From contig CAZQQC010000050.1 of the NCBI GenBank assembly GCA_964595365.1, positions 1 to 18,924 of the forward strand: a stretch of 18,924 nucleotides of DNA, read 5' to 3'. Origin of the DNA: Fen-1258 sp964595365. GTDB taxonomy: Bacteria > Bacteroidota > Ignavibacteria > Ignavibacteriales > Melioribacteraceae. Below are positions 5,916 through 14,995 of this stretch, in pieces (the stretch's first letter is position 1; every line of letters starts with the position of its first letter). The position numbers and the translations under genes were made by a program. The notes under the pieces were generated by a model, which worked only from the letters and a program-made list of their open reading frames with translations, made no database searches and was not told where the DNA came from.

Positions 5916-5921
5916 TTAGGG

Positions 5922-8900
5922 TTGGAAAAAACAAAAATTAATAAAAGCACCGGAAGAATTTCCTTTGCTTCTATCTCTCATGCGATTAAAGTCCCGGATC
6001 TTCTGAATATCCAGCTGGATTCGTTCGAAGATTTTTTGCAGCTTAAAGTTGCACAGTCGCAAAGAGAAAATAAAGGTTTGCAGGCAGTATTTAATACCAA
6101 CTTCCCGATCCTCGATAATAAAGAATTTTACAGATTAGATTTTATCGAATACTACGTTGAGAAACCGAGATTCTCAATTCCGGAATGTGAAGAACGAGGA
6201 TTAACCTATTCAGCACCTTTGAAAGCTAAACTCCGCCTTTCAACAAAAGATGATGAAACCGGCGAGTACGTTAACTCTGTTGAGCAGGAAGTTTATCTAG
6301 GGAACCTTCCGTTCATGACCGAACGCGGAACGTTTATCATCAATGGTGCCGAAAGAGTTATTGTAAGCCAGTTGCACCGCTCACCTGGTGTTGCTTTTGC
6401 TCAAACTTATCACCCGAACGGTACACCGATTTATTCTGCGCGAATTATTCCTTTCAGAGGTTCATGGGTTGAGTTTGCAACCGACATAAACAACATTCTC
6501 TATGTATATATAGATAGAAGGAAAAAATTTCCTTCAACAACTTTATTAAGAGCACTCGGGTACGAAGGTGATGAACAAATCTTAAATCTATTCGATTTGA
6601 TAGAAGAAATTCCGGTTAAACAATTGCATCCGGAAAAACATTCCGGCAGAATTGTAGCAAACGATATTATTGATACCCAGACCGGCGAAATCCACGCTTC
6701 GAAAGATTCCGAGCTGAATGAGGAGGTAATACTTAACATTAAAAAATCTTCCGTGTCCAAAGTTCAGCTATTAAGTTTGGAAACTTCGATCGAGCACGAT
6801 CTTGTCATTAACACTTTGCGGAAGGATACTTCAACAAACAAAGATGAAGCTCTTTATGCTATCTATCGCCAGTTACGTTCTGGTGAAGCACCTGATATCG
6901 ACACTGCGGTAGGTCTGATAGAAAAATTATTCTTTAACGAAAAACGGTATGATCTCGGCGAAGTTGGACGTTTCAGAATGAACGACCGTCTTAATCTGAA
7001 TGTGCCGGATAACGTTAAAGTTCTCACAGTTGAAGATATAATTGCTATCATGAAAAATATCATCATGCTTAAAAACGGAAACGTAAGTGTTGATGATATT
7101 GATCATCTGGGTAACAGAAGAGTTAGAACAGTAGGGGAACAGTTGATGCAGCAGTACAATGTCGGCTTGGCAAGAATGTCGCGTACCATTAAAGAAAGAA
7201 TGAGCATGCGCGATAACGAAAATATGCAGCCGCAGGATTTAGTTAACGCAAGAACCATCAGCAGTGTTATTAATGCATTCTTCGGAACCAATCAACTTTC
7301 GCAATTCATGGATCAAACCAATCCGCTTTCCGAACTGACTCACAAGAGAAGAATCTCTGCATTGGGACCCGGAGGTTTAACACGCGAACGCGCCGGTTTC
7401 GAAGTCCGCGACGTACACCATTCTCATTACGGCCGTTTATGTCCTATCGAAACGCCGGAAGGTCCGAACATCGGTCTTATCTCTTCGTTGACAATTTATG
7501 CACGCGTTAACCAGTACGGATTTTTAGAAACACCATATAGAAAAATAAAAGAAGGTAAAATTACCGGCAGCATAGATTATTTAAGTGCAGATCAGGAAGA
7601 CGAATTCATCATTGCTCAGGCAAATGTTCCGATTGACGAACAGGGAAGATATGTAGATGAAAGAGTTAGATGCCGCGAACGTGGCGACTTCCCGATGATT
7701 GAACCGGAAAATGTTCATTACATGGATGTTGCGCCGGCACAAATTGTATCCGCTGCCGCCGCACTAATTCCATTTTTAGAACATGACGATGCGAACAGAG
7801 CGCTAATGGGTTCGAACATGCAGCGCCAGGCGGTTCCACTTCTAGTTCCACAGTCTCCAGTTGTTGGAACAGGTATGGAGCAGAAAATTGCGAGAGATTC
7901 AAGATCAATTATTGTTGCGATCGATAACGGTGTTGCTGAATACGCCGATTCGAAAAAAATTATTGTTAAGTACGATGTTGATGAAAACGCGCCGGAAACA
8001 TTGGTAAGCTTTGATGACGAACGCAGAATTGAATACAGCCTCACAAAATTTGCCGGAACAAACCAGGAAACGTGCTTCACACAAAAACCGGTTGTTGTTA
8101 CCGGTCAGCGTTTGAAGAAAGGTGATGTTCTTGCGGATGGACCCGCAATCGATCACGGAGAACTTGCTTTAGGCAGAAACGTTTCCGTTGCATTTATGCC
8201 GTGGCGCGGTTACAACTTTGAAGATGCTATTGTTCTTAGCGAACGTCTCGTTGGCGACGACGTTTTCACTTCAATTCACATAGAAGAATTTGAACTTCAG
8301 GTTCGCGAAACAAAACGCGGCGAAGAAGAATTAACGCGCGACATTCCGAACGTCAGCGAAGAAGCAACAAAAGATCTTGATGAAAACGGCATCATTAGAG
8401 AAGGTGCTGAAGTTAAGGAAGGCGATATCTTAATTGGCAAGATTACACCGAAAGGAGAAACCGATCCGACGCCGGAAGAAAAATTGCTTAAAGCAATCTT
8501 CGGAGATAAAGCAGGCGACGTTAAAGATGCTTCACTCAAAGCTCCTCCAGGATTAAAAGGCGTTGTAATTAAGACAAGATTATTCAGCAGAAAGAGAAAA
8601 GACGCTGATTCCAAGAAACTTGAGAAAAAACAAATGGATAATCTTGAAGGCGAATTTATATCCAAGAGGGAGAGTCATTACCAAAAATTAATCGCTAAGT
8701 TGACAAAAATAACCGACGGCAAAACAACCACCGGTATTCGCGATATTGATGGAACGGTTGTTTTGAGAAGCGGCACTTCAATAAAAGAAGATACTTTTGA
8801 AAAAATCGAAGACGTTGCAAAACTCGATTACACAAAAGACTGGTTCGAAAGAAAACACACCAATGAAATGATCAAACAGTTGTTTGCAAACTACTTCACT

Positions 8901-9701
8901 CTACTTGCAGAGATAGAAGAAGATTACAAACGCGAGAAGCTGAAAATACAAAGCGGCGATGAATTGCCTCCCGGAATTACCCAGCTGGCAAAAGTTTACG
9001 TCGCTAAGAAGAGAAAAATTTCGGTTGGTGACAAAATGGCGGGCCGCCACGGCAACAAAGGTGTTGTCGCAAAAATCGTTCCTGTGGAAGACATGCCGTA
9101 TCACGAAGATGGAACTCCTGTGGACATAGTTCTTAACCCTCTTGGTGTGCCTTCTCGTATGAACCTTGGTCAGTTGTACGAAACAGCACTTGGTTGGGTC
9201 GGCTATAAGCTTGGTGTTAAGTTCGAAACACCGATTTTTGACGGTGCAAAAGTTACCGATGTTGAAGAGTGGCTGGAAAAAGCAGAATTAACCAACGGCA
9301 GTAAGACCTGGCTACACGATGGAAGAAGCGGAGAAAGATTTCATCAGAAAGTTACATGCGGTTACATTTATATGATGAAACTTGGTCACATGGTTGATGA
9401 TAAGATACACGCACGTTCAATTGGACCTTACTCACTTATAACTCAACAGCCGTTAGGTGGTAAAGCTCAATTTGGTGGTCAAAGATTCGGAGAAATGGAA
9501 GTTTGGGCGCTCGAAGGATACGGTGCTTCCCACGTTCTTCAGGAAATTCTAACTGTTAAAAGCGACGACGTTACCGGAAGGGCAAAAACTTATGAAGCAA
9601 TCGTTAAAGGCGAGAATATTCCGGAACCAAATATTCCCGAAGCATTTAATGTTATGATTAAAGAGCTTCAAGGTCTCGGTCTTGATATAAAAATTAATTA
9701 A
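5922..9701 (+). CDS. rpoB: DNA-directed RNA polymerase subunit beta
   Basis: Second-largest subunit of RNA polymerase, forming with beta' the active-site cleft and binding nascent RNA. The 1259-residue protein is full length for this group. The rifampicin region SQFMDQTNPLSELTHKRRIS has the sensitive residues Asp464, His474 and Ser479 (E. coli Asp516, His526, Ser531). GDKMAGRHGNKG carries active-centre Lys1038 and Lys1046. The C-terminal clamp-anchoring region has PLGGKAQFGGQRFGEMEVWA. The start is TTG at 5922, supported by GGAGG six bases upstream and a normal N-terminus. It is preceded by a 115-base gap with a strong hairpin, and followed by rpoC after 75 bases. No sign of resistance substitutions or truncation. 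Confidence 0.99.
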   Translation: MEKTKINKSTGRISFASISHAIKVPDLLNIQLDSFEDFLQLKVAQSQRENKGLQAVFNTNFPILDNKEFYRLDFIEYYVEKPRFSIPECEERGLTYSAPLKAKLRLSTKDDETGEYVNSVEQEVYLGNLPFMTERGTFIINGAERVIVSQLHRSPGVAFAQTYHPNGTPIYSARIIPFRGSWVEFATDINNILYVYIDRRKKFPSTTLLRALGYEGDEQILNLFDLIEEIPVKQLHPEKHSGRIVANDIIDTQTGEIHASKDSELNEEVILNIKKSSVSKVQLLSLETSIEHDLVINTLRKDTSTNKDEALYAIYRQLRSGEAPDIDTAVGLIEKLFFNEKRYDLGEVGRFRMNDRLNLNVPDNVKVLTVEDIIAIMKNIIMLKNGNVSVDDIDHLGNRRVRTVGEQLMQQYNVGLARMSRTIKERMSMRDNENMQPQDLVNARTISSVINAFFGTNQLSQFMDQTNPLSELTHKRRISALGPGGLTRERAGFEVRDVHHSHYGRLCPIETPEGPNIGLISSLTIYARVNQYGFLETPYRKIKEGKITGSIDYLSADQEDEFIIAQANVPIDEQGRYVDERVRCRERGDFPMIEPENVHYMDVAPAQIVSAAAALIPFLEHDDANRALMGSNMQRQAVPLLVPQSPVVGTGMEQKIARDSRSIIVAIDNGVAEYADSKKIIVKYDVDENAPETLVSFDDERRIEYSLTKFAGTNQETCFTQKPVVVTGQRLKKGDVLADGPAIDHGELALGRNVSVAFMPWRGYNFEDAIVLSERLVGDDVFTSIHIEEFELQVRETKRGEEELTRDIPNVSEEATKDLDENGIIREGAEVKEGDILIGKITPKGETDPTPEEKLLKAIFGDKAGDVKDASLKAPPGLKGVVIKTRLFSRKRKDADSKKLEKKQMDNLEGEFISKRESHYQKLIAKLTKITDGKTTTGIRDIDGTVVLRSGTSIKEDTFEKIEDVAKLDYTKDWFERKHTNEMIKQLFANYFTLLAEIEEDYKREKLKIQSGDELPPGITQLAKVYVAKKRKISVGDKMAGRHGNKGVVAKIVPVEDMPYHEDGTPVDIVLNPLGVPSRMNLGQLYETALGWVGYKLGVKFETPIFDGAKVTDVEEWLEKAELTNGSKTWLHDGRSGERFHQKVTCGYIYMMKLGHMVDDKIHARSIGPYSLITQQPLGGKAQFGGQRFGEMEVWALEGYGASHVLQEILTVKSDDVTGRAKTYEAIVKGENIPEPNIPEAFNVMIKELQGLGLDIKIN

Positions 9702-9704
9702 CCA

Positions 9705-9728
9705 ATCCCGATTAAACTTTGTAGGGAT
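9705..9728 (+). repeat. Imperfect ATCCC...GGGAT inverted repeat in rpoB-rpoC gap
   Basis: ATCCC at 9705-9709 and GGGAT at 9724-9728 flank a 14-base loop. The first ten bases, ATCCCGATTA, are identical to bases 4782-4791 in the rplA-rplJ gap. The stem is only 5 bp, so it is weak as RNA structure; the shared word is the main reason to record it. Confidence 0.5.
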
Positions 9729-9751
9729 AAACCAAGAGTTAGAAAAATTTA

Positions 9752-9766
9752 TAAGCTTTTAGCTTA
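9752..9766 (+). promoter_or_regulatory. Small hairpin abutting the rpoC ribosome binding site
   Basis: TAAGCT (9752-9757), loop TTT, and AGCTTA (9761-9766) form a perfect 6 bp stem whose last base is the first base of the AGGAG site (9766-9770) of rpoC. It would hold the Shine-Dalgarno at the stem base but leave it mostly open. A regulatory role is speculative. Confidence 0.35.
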
Positions 9767-9776
9767 GGAGTACAAA

Positions 9777-12700
9777 ATGCGGTTGAAAGTGCAAGAAAAT
9801 AAAATTAAGCAGATTGAAAGTTTGACCATCGGTTTGGCAAGTCCGGATGATATTCTCTCCAGGTCGCACGGTGAAGTTACCAAACCTGAAACAATAAACT
9901 ATCGTTCATTCCGCCCGGAAAAAGACGGATTGTTCTGCGAGAAAATTTTTGGTCCGGTTAAAGATTGGGAATGCGCATGCGGTAAATACAAAGGAATCCG
10001 TTATAAAGGAATTGTGTGCGACCGCTGCGGTGTGGAAGTTACTTTGAAAAGTGTTCGACGCGAAAGAATGGGACACATTTCGCTTGCTGTTCCTGTAGTA
10101 CACATTTGGTTCTTCAAAGCGCTTCCTTCCAAAATCGGAAACATTATCGGTATGACCACAAAGGAACTTGAGAAAGTTATTTATTATGAATCGTATGTTG
10201 TTATTAGTGCCGGGCCAACCGGATTAAACAGGAAGGATTTGATTTCTGAAGATCAATATTATGAAATATTGAATTCGCTTCCGCACGATAACGATGCTCT
10301 TGAAGATAAGGATCCGAAAAAATTTGTAGCCAGGATTGGCGGCGATGCAATAAAAGAATTGTTGAAAGAGACCGACATCGAACTAACTTTTGCCGAATTG
10401 AAGTCGCAGCTCGGTCCCGATACTTCGCAGCAGAAACGTGCAGACATTTTGAAGAGACTCAGAGTGTTGGAAGCGTTCCGCGAGTACGAAGGCAAAGTTC
10501 CTAACAAACCGGAATGGATGGTATTGAATGTTGTTCCGGTTATACCGCCGGAACTCCGTCCATTAGTCCCTCTGGAAGGCGGAAGATTTGCAACATCGGA
10601 TTTGAACGATCTCTACCGGAGAGTAATTATTCGTAACAACCGTTTGAAAAGATTAATTGATATTAAAGCTCCGGAAGTAATTCTTCGAAACGAAAAGAGA
10701 ATGCTTCAAGAAGCTGTTGATGCATTGTTCGATAATTCGCGCCGCGCAAGTGCTGTTCGCAGCGACGGCAACAGACCTTTGAAATCGTTGAGCGATATGC
10801 TTAAAGGTAAGCAAGGTCGTTTCCGCCAGAATCTTTTAGGTAAACGGGTGGATTATTCCGGCCGTTCTGTAATTGTTGTTGGTCCGGAATTGAAATTACA
10901 TCAATGCGGTTTGCCGAAAGATATGGCGGTTGAATTGTTCAAGCCTTTTGTTATTCGTAAACTTATTGAACGTGGACATTTCAAAACAGTTAAAAGCGCG
11001 CGCAAAGCTGTTGATAGAAAAGACGCAGTCATCTGGGATATCCTCGAAAAATTGATCGATGGACATCCGGTTATGTTGAACCGCGCTCCCACACTGCACC
11101 GTCTTGGCATCCAGGCATTTCAACCGCTATTGATTGATGGTAAAGCCATTCAATTGCATCCGTTGGTTTGTACCGCGTTCAACGCAGATTTCGACGGCGA
11201 CCAGATGGCAGTTCACGTTCCGCTTTCTTACGAGGCTCAACTTGAAGCTGCTATCTTAATGTTAAGCAGTCATAACATCCTTTCGCCGCAAAACGGATTA
11301 CCGATTGTTCTTCCTTCCCAGGACATAGTTCTTGGCCTCTACTACTTAACAAAGGTTAAAGCAGGTGCTAAAGGCGAAGGAAAAATATTTGGCGACATAG
11401 ACGAAGTTATTATTGCTTACGATCAGAAAGTAATTGATCTTCATGCGAAGATAAAAGTAAAAATTGAAGGACAAACGATCGAGACGACCGTTGGCCGTGT
11501 AATATTCAATAAAATTGTTCCTGCCGGAATGGGTTTCATTAATGAACTTCTTGTTAAAAAAAGTTTTTCGGGATTGATCTATAGAATGTTTATTAGATTT
11601 GGAAATGAAATTACTGCTCGATTCCTCGACGACTTGAAAGAACTCGGCTATCGTTATGCTACAGCAGCAGGAATTTCCATCAGCTTTAGCGATATGATTA
11701 TTCCTGATGAAAAAGTTAAATTAATTGATGACTCAAATAAAAAAGTTGTCGGAATTCTTAGCGAGCACGAACAGGGCCTGATTACCGATGCCGAAAGATA
11801 TAATAAGATAGTTGACGTTTGGACACACACAACCAACAACGTTGCAAAATCTTTGATGGATAGACTGAAAACCGATCAGAGCGGATTTAATTCGTTGCAT
11901 ATGATGGTCGACTCCGGTGCGAGGGGTTCGCAAGATCAAGTTCGTCAGCTTGCCGGTATGCGCGGTCTAATGATGAAACCGCAGAAAAGTTTAACCGGTC
12001 AATCTGGCGAAATCATCGAAAATCCCATCGTTGCTAATTTTAAAGAAGGTCTTTCCGTGCTCGAGTACTTCATTTCAACTCACGGTGCACGAAAAGGTCT
12101 GGCAGATACAGCTTTGAAAACTGCCGATGCCGGTTACTTAACCCGGCGTTTATGCGATGTTGCTCAAGACGTAATCATTTCTGAAATTGACTGCGGAACA
12201 ATTCGAGGTGTTTACATCTCTGCCTTAAAAGACGTTGAACTTGAAAGAGAGCCGTTAGCCGAACGTATTATTGGTCGTGTTGTTCAGGAAGATGTTTACG
12301 ATCCGCGTACCGATGATTTGTTGATTGAAGCTGGCGAGTTGATTACCGAAGAGATCGCAGAAAAAATTGATGAAGCAAACATAGATCAAGTTTACATCCG
12401 AACAGTTTTAACTTGCGAATCAAAACGAGGTGTATGCGCAAAATGTTACGGACGTAACTTAACCACAGGTCAACTGGTTGAGATTGGTGAATCGGTTGGT
12501 ATTATTGCAGCCCAGTCAATTGGCGAACCCGGTACGCAGCTCACATTAAGAACTTTCCACCTTGGCGGTACCTCGTCGCGTATTGCCAGTCAATCACAAG
12601 TTGAAGCAAATGTTGCCGGTATAATTAAATTTGATAGAATTAATTATGTCGAGAAAACGGATTTCTTCGGAAAAGTTAAAGTAGTTATTGGTCGTCGTGG

Positions 12701-14015
12701 TTCTATTGGCATTTATGATGAAGATAATAGACAGATAAAGAAATTTGAAATTCCATACGGCGCCGAGTTGATGGTTAATGAAGATCAAGAAGTAAAAAAA
12801 GGACAACCGCTTTATAATCATGATCCCTACAATTCTGTAATTGTTTCTGATGTTGGTGGAAAAGTTTCGTTTATCGATTTACTAGACAATATAACTTTAC
12901 AGCAGGTTGCCGACGAACAAACCGGCCATGTTCAGAAGGTTGTTATTGAATCCAAAGACAAAACCTTAACACCAAGTATTCTGGTGAAAGATAACAAAGG
13001 AAATGAAAAAGTATTTAATATTCCAACTAGAGCCTATTTGAATATTGAAGAAGGTGAAGAAATTCAACCCGGAATGATTCTGGCAAAAATTTCTAAATCC
13101 TCATCCAAGAGTCGCGATATTACCGGTGGTTTGCCGCGGGTAACCGAGTTGTTTGAAGCCCGCAGTCCGCATGATCCTGCTATCGTTTCCGAAATTGAAG
13201 GCAAAGTAAAATTCGGTGCGCGCAAGAAAGGTTCTAGGGAAATTATTATTGAATCATTTGATGGATCTGTTCAAAAAGTTTACAACATACCTTACGGCAA
13301 GCATATTCTTGTTCAAGAAAATGATGAAATACCTGCCGGTGAAAAAATAACCGATGGCCCGATAGACCCGCACGATATTTTGAAAATAAAAGGTACTAAT
13401 GCCGTTCAAGAATATTTGGTTAACGAAATTCAGGATGTCTATCGTTTGCAGGGTGTTAAAATCAATGATAAGCATATTGAAGTAATTGTTCGTCAAATGT
13501 TGCAGAAGCTTCAAGTAATCTCTGCTGGAGATACTATATTTATTGAAGAAGATCTGGTTGATAGAAATAAATTCATTGAGGAAAACGAAAAAGTGAAACA
13601 GATGGTTTATATCACCGATCATGGCCAGTCGAAATTCAAAGTAAGTCAGTTAATAACCAAAGCGAAATACAGAGAAGTTAATGCCGACTTAACAAGAAAA
13701 GGGAAGAAAACTATAAAGGCTCGCGATGCTGAACCGGCAACTTTCGATAATATTTTACTTGGCATTACGCATGCTGCTCTATCAACCGAAAGCTTTATTT
13801 CTGCCGCTTCGTTCCAGGAAACTACAAAGGTATTAACAAATGCTGCTACTGAAGCCAGAGTAGATAACTTAATTGGTTTGAAAGAAAATGTAGTGATGGG
13901 TCATTTAATTCCAGCAGGTACAGGACTCAAAAAGTATCGCGAAATTATCCTGACTGGAGGTGAAGAATTAACCGTGACGCCAAAAGTTGAGGTGGAGGAA
14001 AAGGAAACAGTTTGA
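9777..14015 (+). CDS. rpoC: DNA-directed RNA polymerase subunit beta'
   Basis: Largest RNA polymerase subunit, carrying the catalytic magnesium site. The 1412-residue protein begins with the zipper and zinc-finger region (Cys66, Cys68, Cys81, Cys84). The absolutely conserved NADFDGD motif places the metal aspartates at 471, 473 and 475. A second zinc site uses Cys806, Cys880, Cys887 and Cys890. The trigger loop QLTLRTFHLGG (residues 921-931) is interrupted by an SI3-type insertion, about 930-1112, before TGGLPRVTELFEAR; such an insertion is known from Proteobacteria and FCB bacteria and is absent from Firmicutes. ATG 9777 has AGGAG at 9766-9770. It is followed by 105 bases with a promoter candidate and a hairpin before rpsL, suggesting the end of the rpoBC unit. 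Confidence 0.99.
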   Translation: MRLKVQENKIKQIESLTIGLASPDDILSRSHGEVTKPETINYRSFRPEKDGLFCEKIFGPVKDWECACGKYKGIRYKGIVCDRCGVEVTLKSVRRERMGHISLAVPVVHIWFFKALPSKIGNIIGMTTKELEKVIYYESYVVISAGPTGLNRKDLISEDQYYEILNSLPHDNDALEDKDPKKFVARIGGDAIKELLKETDIELTFAELKSQLGPDTSQQKRADILKRLRVLEAFREYEGKVPNKPEWMVLNVVPVIPPELRPLVPLEGGRFATSDLNDLYRRVIIRNNRLKRLIDIKAPEVILRNEKRMLQEAVDALFDNSRRASAVRSDGNRPLKSLSDMLKGKQGRFRQNLLGKRVDYSGRSVIVVGPELKLHQCGLPKDMAVELFKPFVIRKLIERGHFKTVKSARKAVDRKDAVIWDILEKLIDGHPVMLNRAPTLHRLGIQAFQPLLIDGKAIQLHPLVCTAFNADFDGDQMAVHVPLSYEAQLEAAILMLSSHNILSPQNGLPIVLPSQDIVLGLYYLTKVKAGAKGEGKIFGDIDEVIIAYDQKVIDLHAKIKVKIEGQTIETTVGRVIFNKIVPAGMGFINELLVKKSFSGLIYRMFIRFGNEITARFLDDLKELGYRYATAAGISISFSDMIIPDEKVKLIDDSNKKVVGILSEHEQGLITDAERYNKIVDVWTHTTNNVAKSLMDRLKTDQSGFNSLHMMVDSGARGSQDQVRQLAGMRGLMMKPQKSLTGQSGEIIENPIVANFKEGLSVLEYFISTHGARKGLADTALKTADAGYLTRRLCDVAQDVIISEIDCGTIRGVYISALKDVELEREPLAERIIGRVVQEDVYDPRTDDLLIEAGELITEEIAEKIDEANIDQVYIRTVLTCESKRGVCAKCYGRNLTTGQLVEIGESVGIIAAQSIGEPGTQLTLRTFHLGGTSSRIASQSQVEANVAGIIKFDRINYVEKTDFFGKVKVVIGRRGSIGIYDEDNRQIKKFEIPYGAELMVNEDQEVKKGQPLYNHDPYNSVIVSDVGGKVSFIDLLDNITLQQVADEQTGHVQKVVIESKDKTLTPSILVKDNKGNEKVFNIPTRAYLNIEEGEEIQPGMILAKISKSSSKSRDITGGLPRVTELFEARSPHDPAIVSEIEGKVKFGARKKGSREIIIESFDGSVQKVYNIPYGKHILVQENDEIPAGEKITDGPIDPHDILKIKGTNAVQEYLVNEIQDVYRLQGVKINDKHIEVIVRQMLQKLQVISAGDTIFIEEDLVDRNKFIEENEKVKQMVYITDHGQSKFKVSQLITKAKYREVNADLTRKGKKTIKARDAEPATFDNILLGITHAALSTESFISAASFQETTKVLTNAATEARVDNLIGLKENVVMGHLIPAGTGLKKYREIILTGGEELTVTPKVEVEEKETV

Positions 14016-14048
14016 ATAAATATTTTGTGAAAATAAAACTAACATTTC

Positions 14049-14077
14049 TTGACAATTCAGGCGGTAATAAATAAATT
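14049..14077 (+). promoter_or_regulatory. Candidate str-operon promoter upstream of rpsL
   Basis: A perfect TTGACA at 14049-14054 is followed after 17 bases by TAAATT at 14072-14077 (4 of 6 consensus positions). It lies about 45 bases before the rpsL start and just after the rpoC stop, where the str operon has its own promoter in many bacteria. Initiation near 14084 would fall inside the right arm of the overlapping hairpin and thereby break it. Support is motif and position only. Confidence 0.5.
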
Positions 14078-14093
14078 TGACGTCTGAATTTTT
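14054..14093 (+). terminator. Terminator-like hairpin after rpoC, overlapping the str promoter
   Basis: AATTCAGGCG (14054-14063) pairs with CGTCTGAATT (14081-14090), ten pairs with one G-U, across a 17-base AT-rich loop, and the sequence runs into TTTTT (14089-14093). The large loop and AT-rich stem make it a weak terminator, so partial read-through from rpoC into rpsL is expected. Confidence 0.4.
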
Positions 14094-14109
14094 ATCAAAA
14101 AATAACAGT

Positions 14110-14114
14110 GGAGG
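14110..14114 (+). promoter_or_regulatory. Ribosome binding site fixing the rpsL GTG start
   Basis: GGAGG lies 6 bases before GTG 14121. The GTG gives MPTINQLVRKGR, the invariant S12 N-terminus, so the start is secure. Confidence 0.85.
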
Positions 14115-14120
14115 AATTAC

Positions 14121-14498
14121 GTGCCAACGATAAATCAGTTGGTGAGAAAAGGAAGAGTAGTTGTAACATCGAAAAATAAAGCCCCTGCTTTAGATGCATG
14201 CCCTCAGAAAAGAGGAGTATGCACAAGAGTTTACACAACAACTCCTAAAAAACCAAACTCAGCTTTAAGAAAAGTTGCGCGCGTCCGTTTGACAAATGGT
14301 ATTGAAATTACAGCCTACATTCCTGGCGAAGGGCACAACCTCCAGGAACATTCGATCGTCTTGATTAGAGGTGGAAGAGTAAAAGATTTACCCGGCGTTC
14401 GTTATCATATTATTCGCGGAACACTTGATACAAGCGGGGTTGAAGAAAGAAAAAAAGGTCGGTCTAAGTATGGTACTAAAAAACCAAAAGCAAAATAA
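14121..14498 (+). CDS. rpsL: 30S ribosomal protein S12
   Basis: Decoding-centre protein next to helix 44 of 16S rRNA; controls accuracy and is the classic streptomycin-resistance locus. The 125-residue product is full length. The conserved TTTPKKPNSALRKV segment keeps the lysine equivalent to E. coli Lys42, and GGRVKDLPGVRYH keeps the Lys87 equivalent and the aspartate that is methylthiolated in many bacteria, so the protein looks streptomycin-sensitive. Translation starts at GTG with GGAGG 6 bases upstream. First gene of the str operon, followed by rpsG after only 6 bases. Confidence 0.99.
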   Translation: MPTINQLVRKGRVVVTSKNKAPALDACPQKRGVCTRVYTTTPKKPNSALRKVARVRLTNGIEITAYIPGEGHNLQEHSIVLIRGGRVKDLPGVRYHIIRGTLDTSGVEERKKGRSKYGTKKPKAK

Positions 14499-14504
14499 TT
14501 CGAT

Positions 14505-14972
14505 ATGAGAAAGAAAAGAGCAGAGAAAAAATATTTGAAGCCGGATCCAAGGTATAATGATACTTTGGTTTCGAAGTTTATCAACTATATTATGTGGAGC
14601 GGCAAGAAGTCGACTGCACGAAATATTGTTTACGAAAGTTTTGATCTCATCGAGCAGAAAACGAAAAAACCTGCTATTGAAGTTTTCAAAAAAGCTGTTC
14701 AAAATGTGCAACCTCTTGTGGAGGTAAGAAGCAGACGGGTAGGAGGTGCCACGTATCAAGTGCCGATGGAAGTAAGACCTGAAAGAAGAACGGCTTTGGC
14801 TTTCAGATGGATTAAAACATATGCACGCGAAAGAAAAGATAAATCGATGGCTCTTAAAGTGGCTGCAGAATTGATGGCTGCTGCAAACGGTGACGGATCT
14901 GCTGTAAAGAAAAAAGATGATACTCACAGGATGGCTGAAGCAAATAAAGCGTTCGCACATTTTAAATGGTAG
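14505..14972 (+). CDS. rpsG: 30S ribosomal protein S7
   Basis: Primary binder of the 3' major domain of 16S rRNA, initiating assembly of the 30S head, and located near the E site. The 155 residues start MRKKRAEKKYLKPDPRYND, the normal family N-terminus. It shows VSKFINYIMWSGKKSTA, then VQPLVEVRSRRVGGATYQVP, the rRNA-binding beta ribbon, and ends at FAHFKW, a typical length without the long E. coli tail. No Shine-Dalgarno sequence is visible before ATG 14505, and the gap from the rpsL stop is only 6 bases, so translation probably depends on ribosomes finishing rpsL. The long S7-binding intercistronic region known from E. coli is absent. Confidence 0.98.
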   Translation: MRKKRAEKKYLKPDPRYNDTLVSKFINYIMWSGKKSTARNIVYESFDLIEQKTKKPAIEVFKKAVQNVQPLVEVRSRRVGGATYQVPMEVRPERRTALAFRWIKTYARERKDKSMALKVAAELMAAANGDGSAVKKKDDTHRMAEANKAFAHFKW

Positions 14973-14995
14973 TAAGAAAGGAAATAATAAATTAA

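Noticed and set aside
7299..7358. Rifampicin-resistance substitutions in rpoB, and streptomycin-resistance substitutions in rpsL
   Set aside because: All key residues (Asp464, His474, Ser479 in RpoB; the conserved lysines in S12) are wild type.
14388..14960. Minus-strand reading frame of 190 codons opposite rpsL-rpsG
   Set aside because: It covers two invariant ribosomal genes on the other strand and its product is low-complexity (Ser/Phe/His-rich) with no family resemblance.
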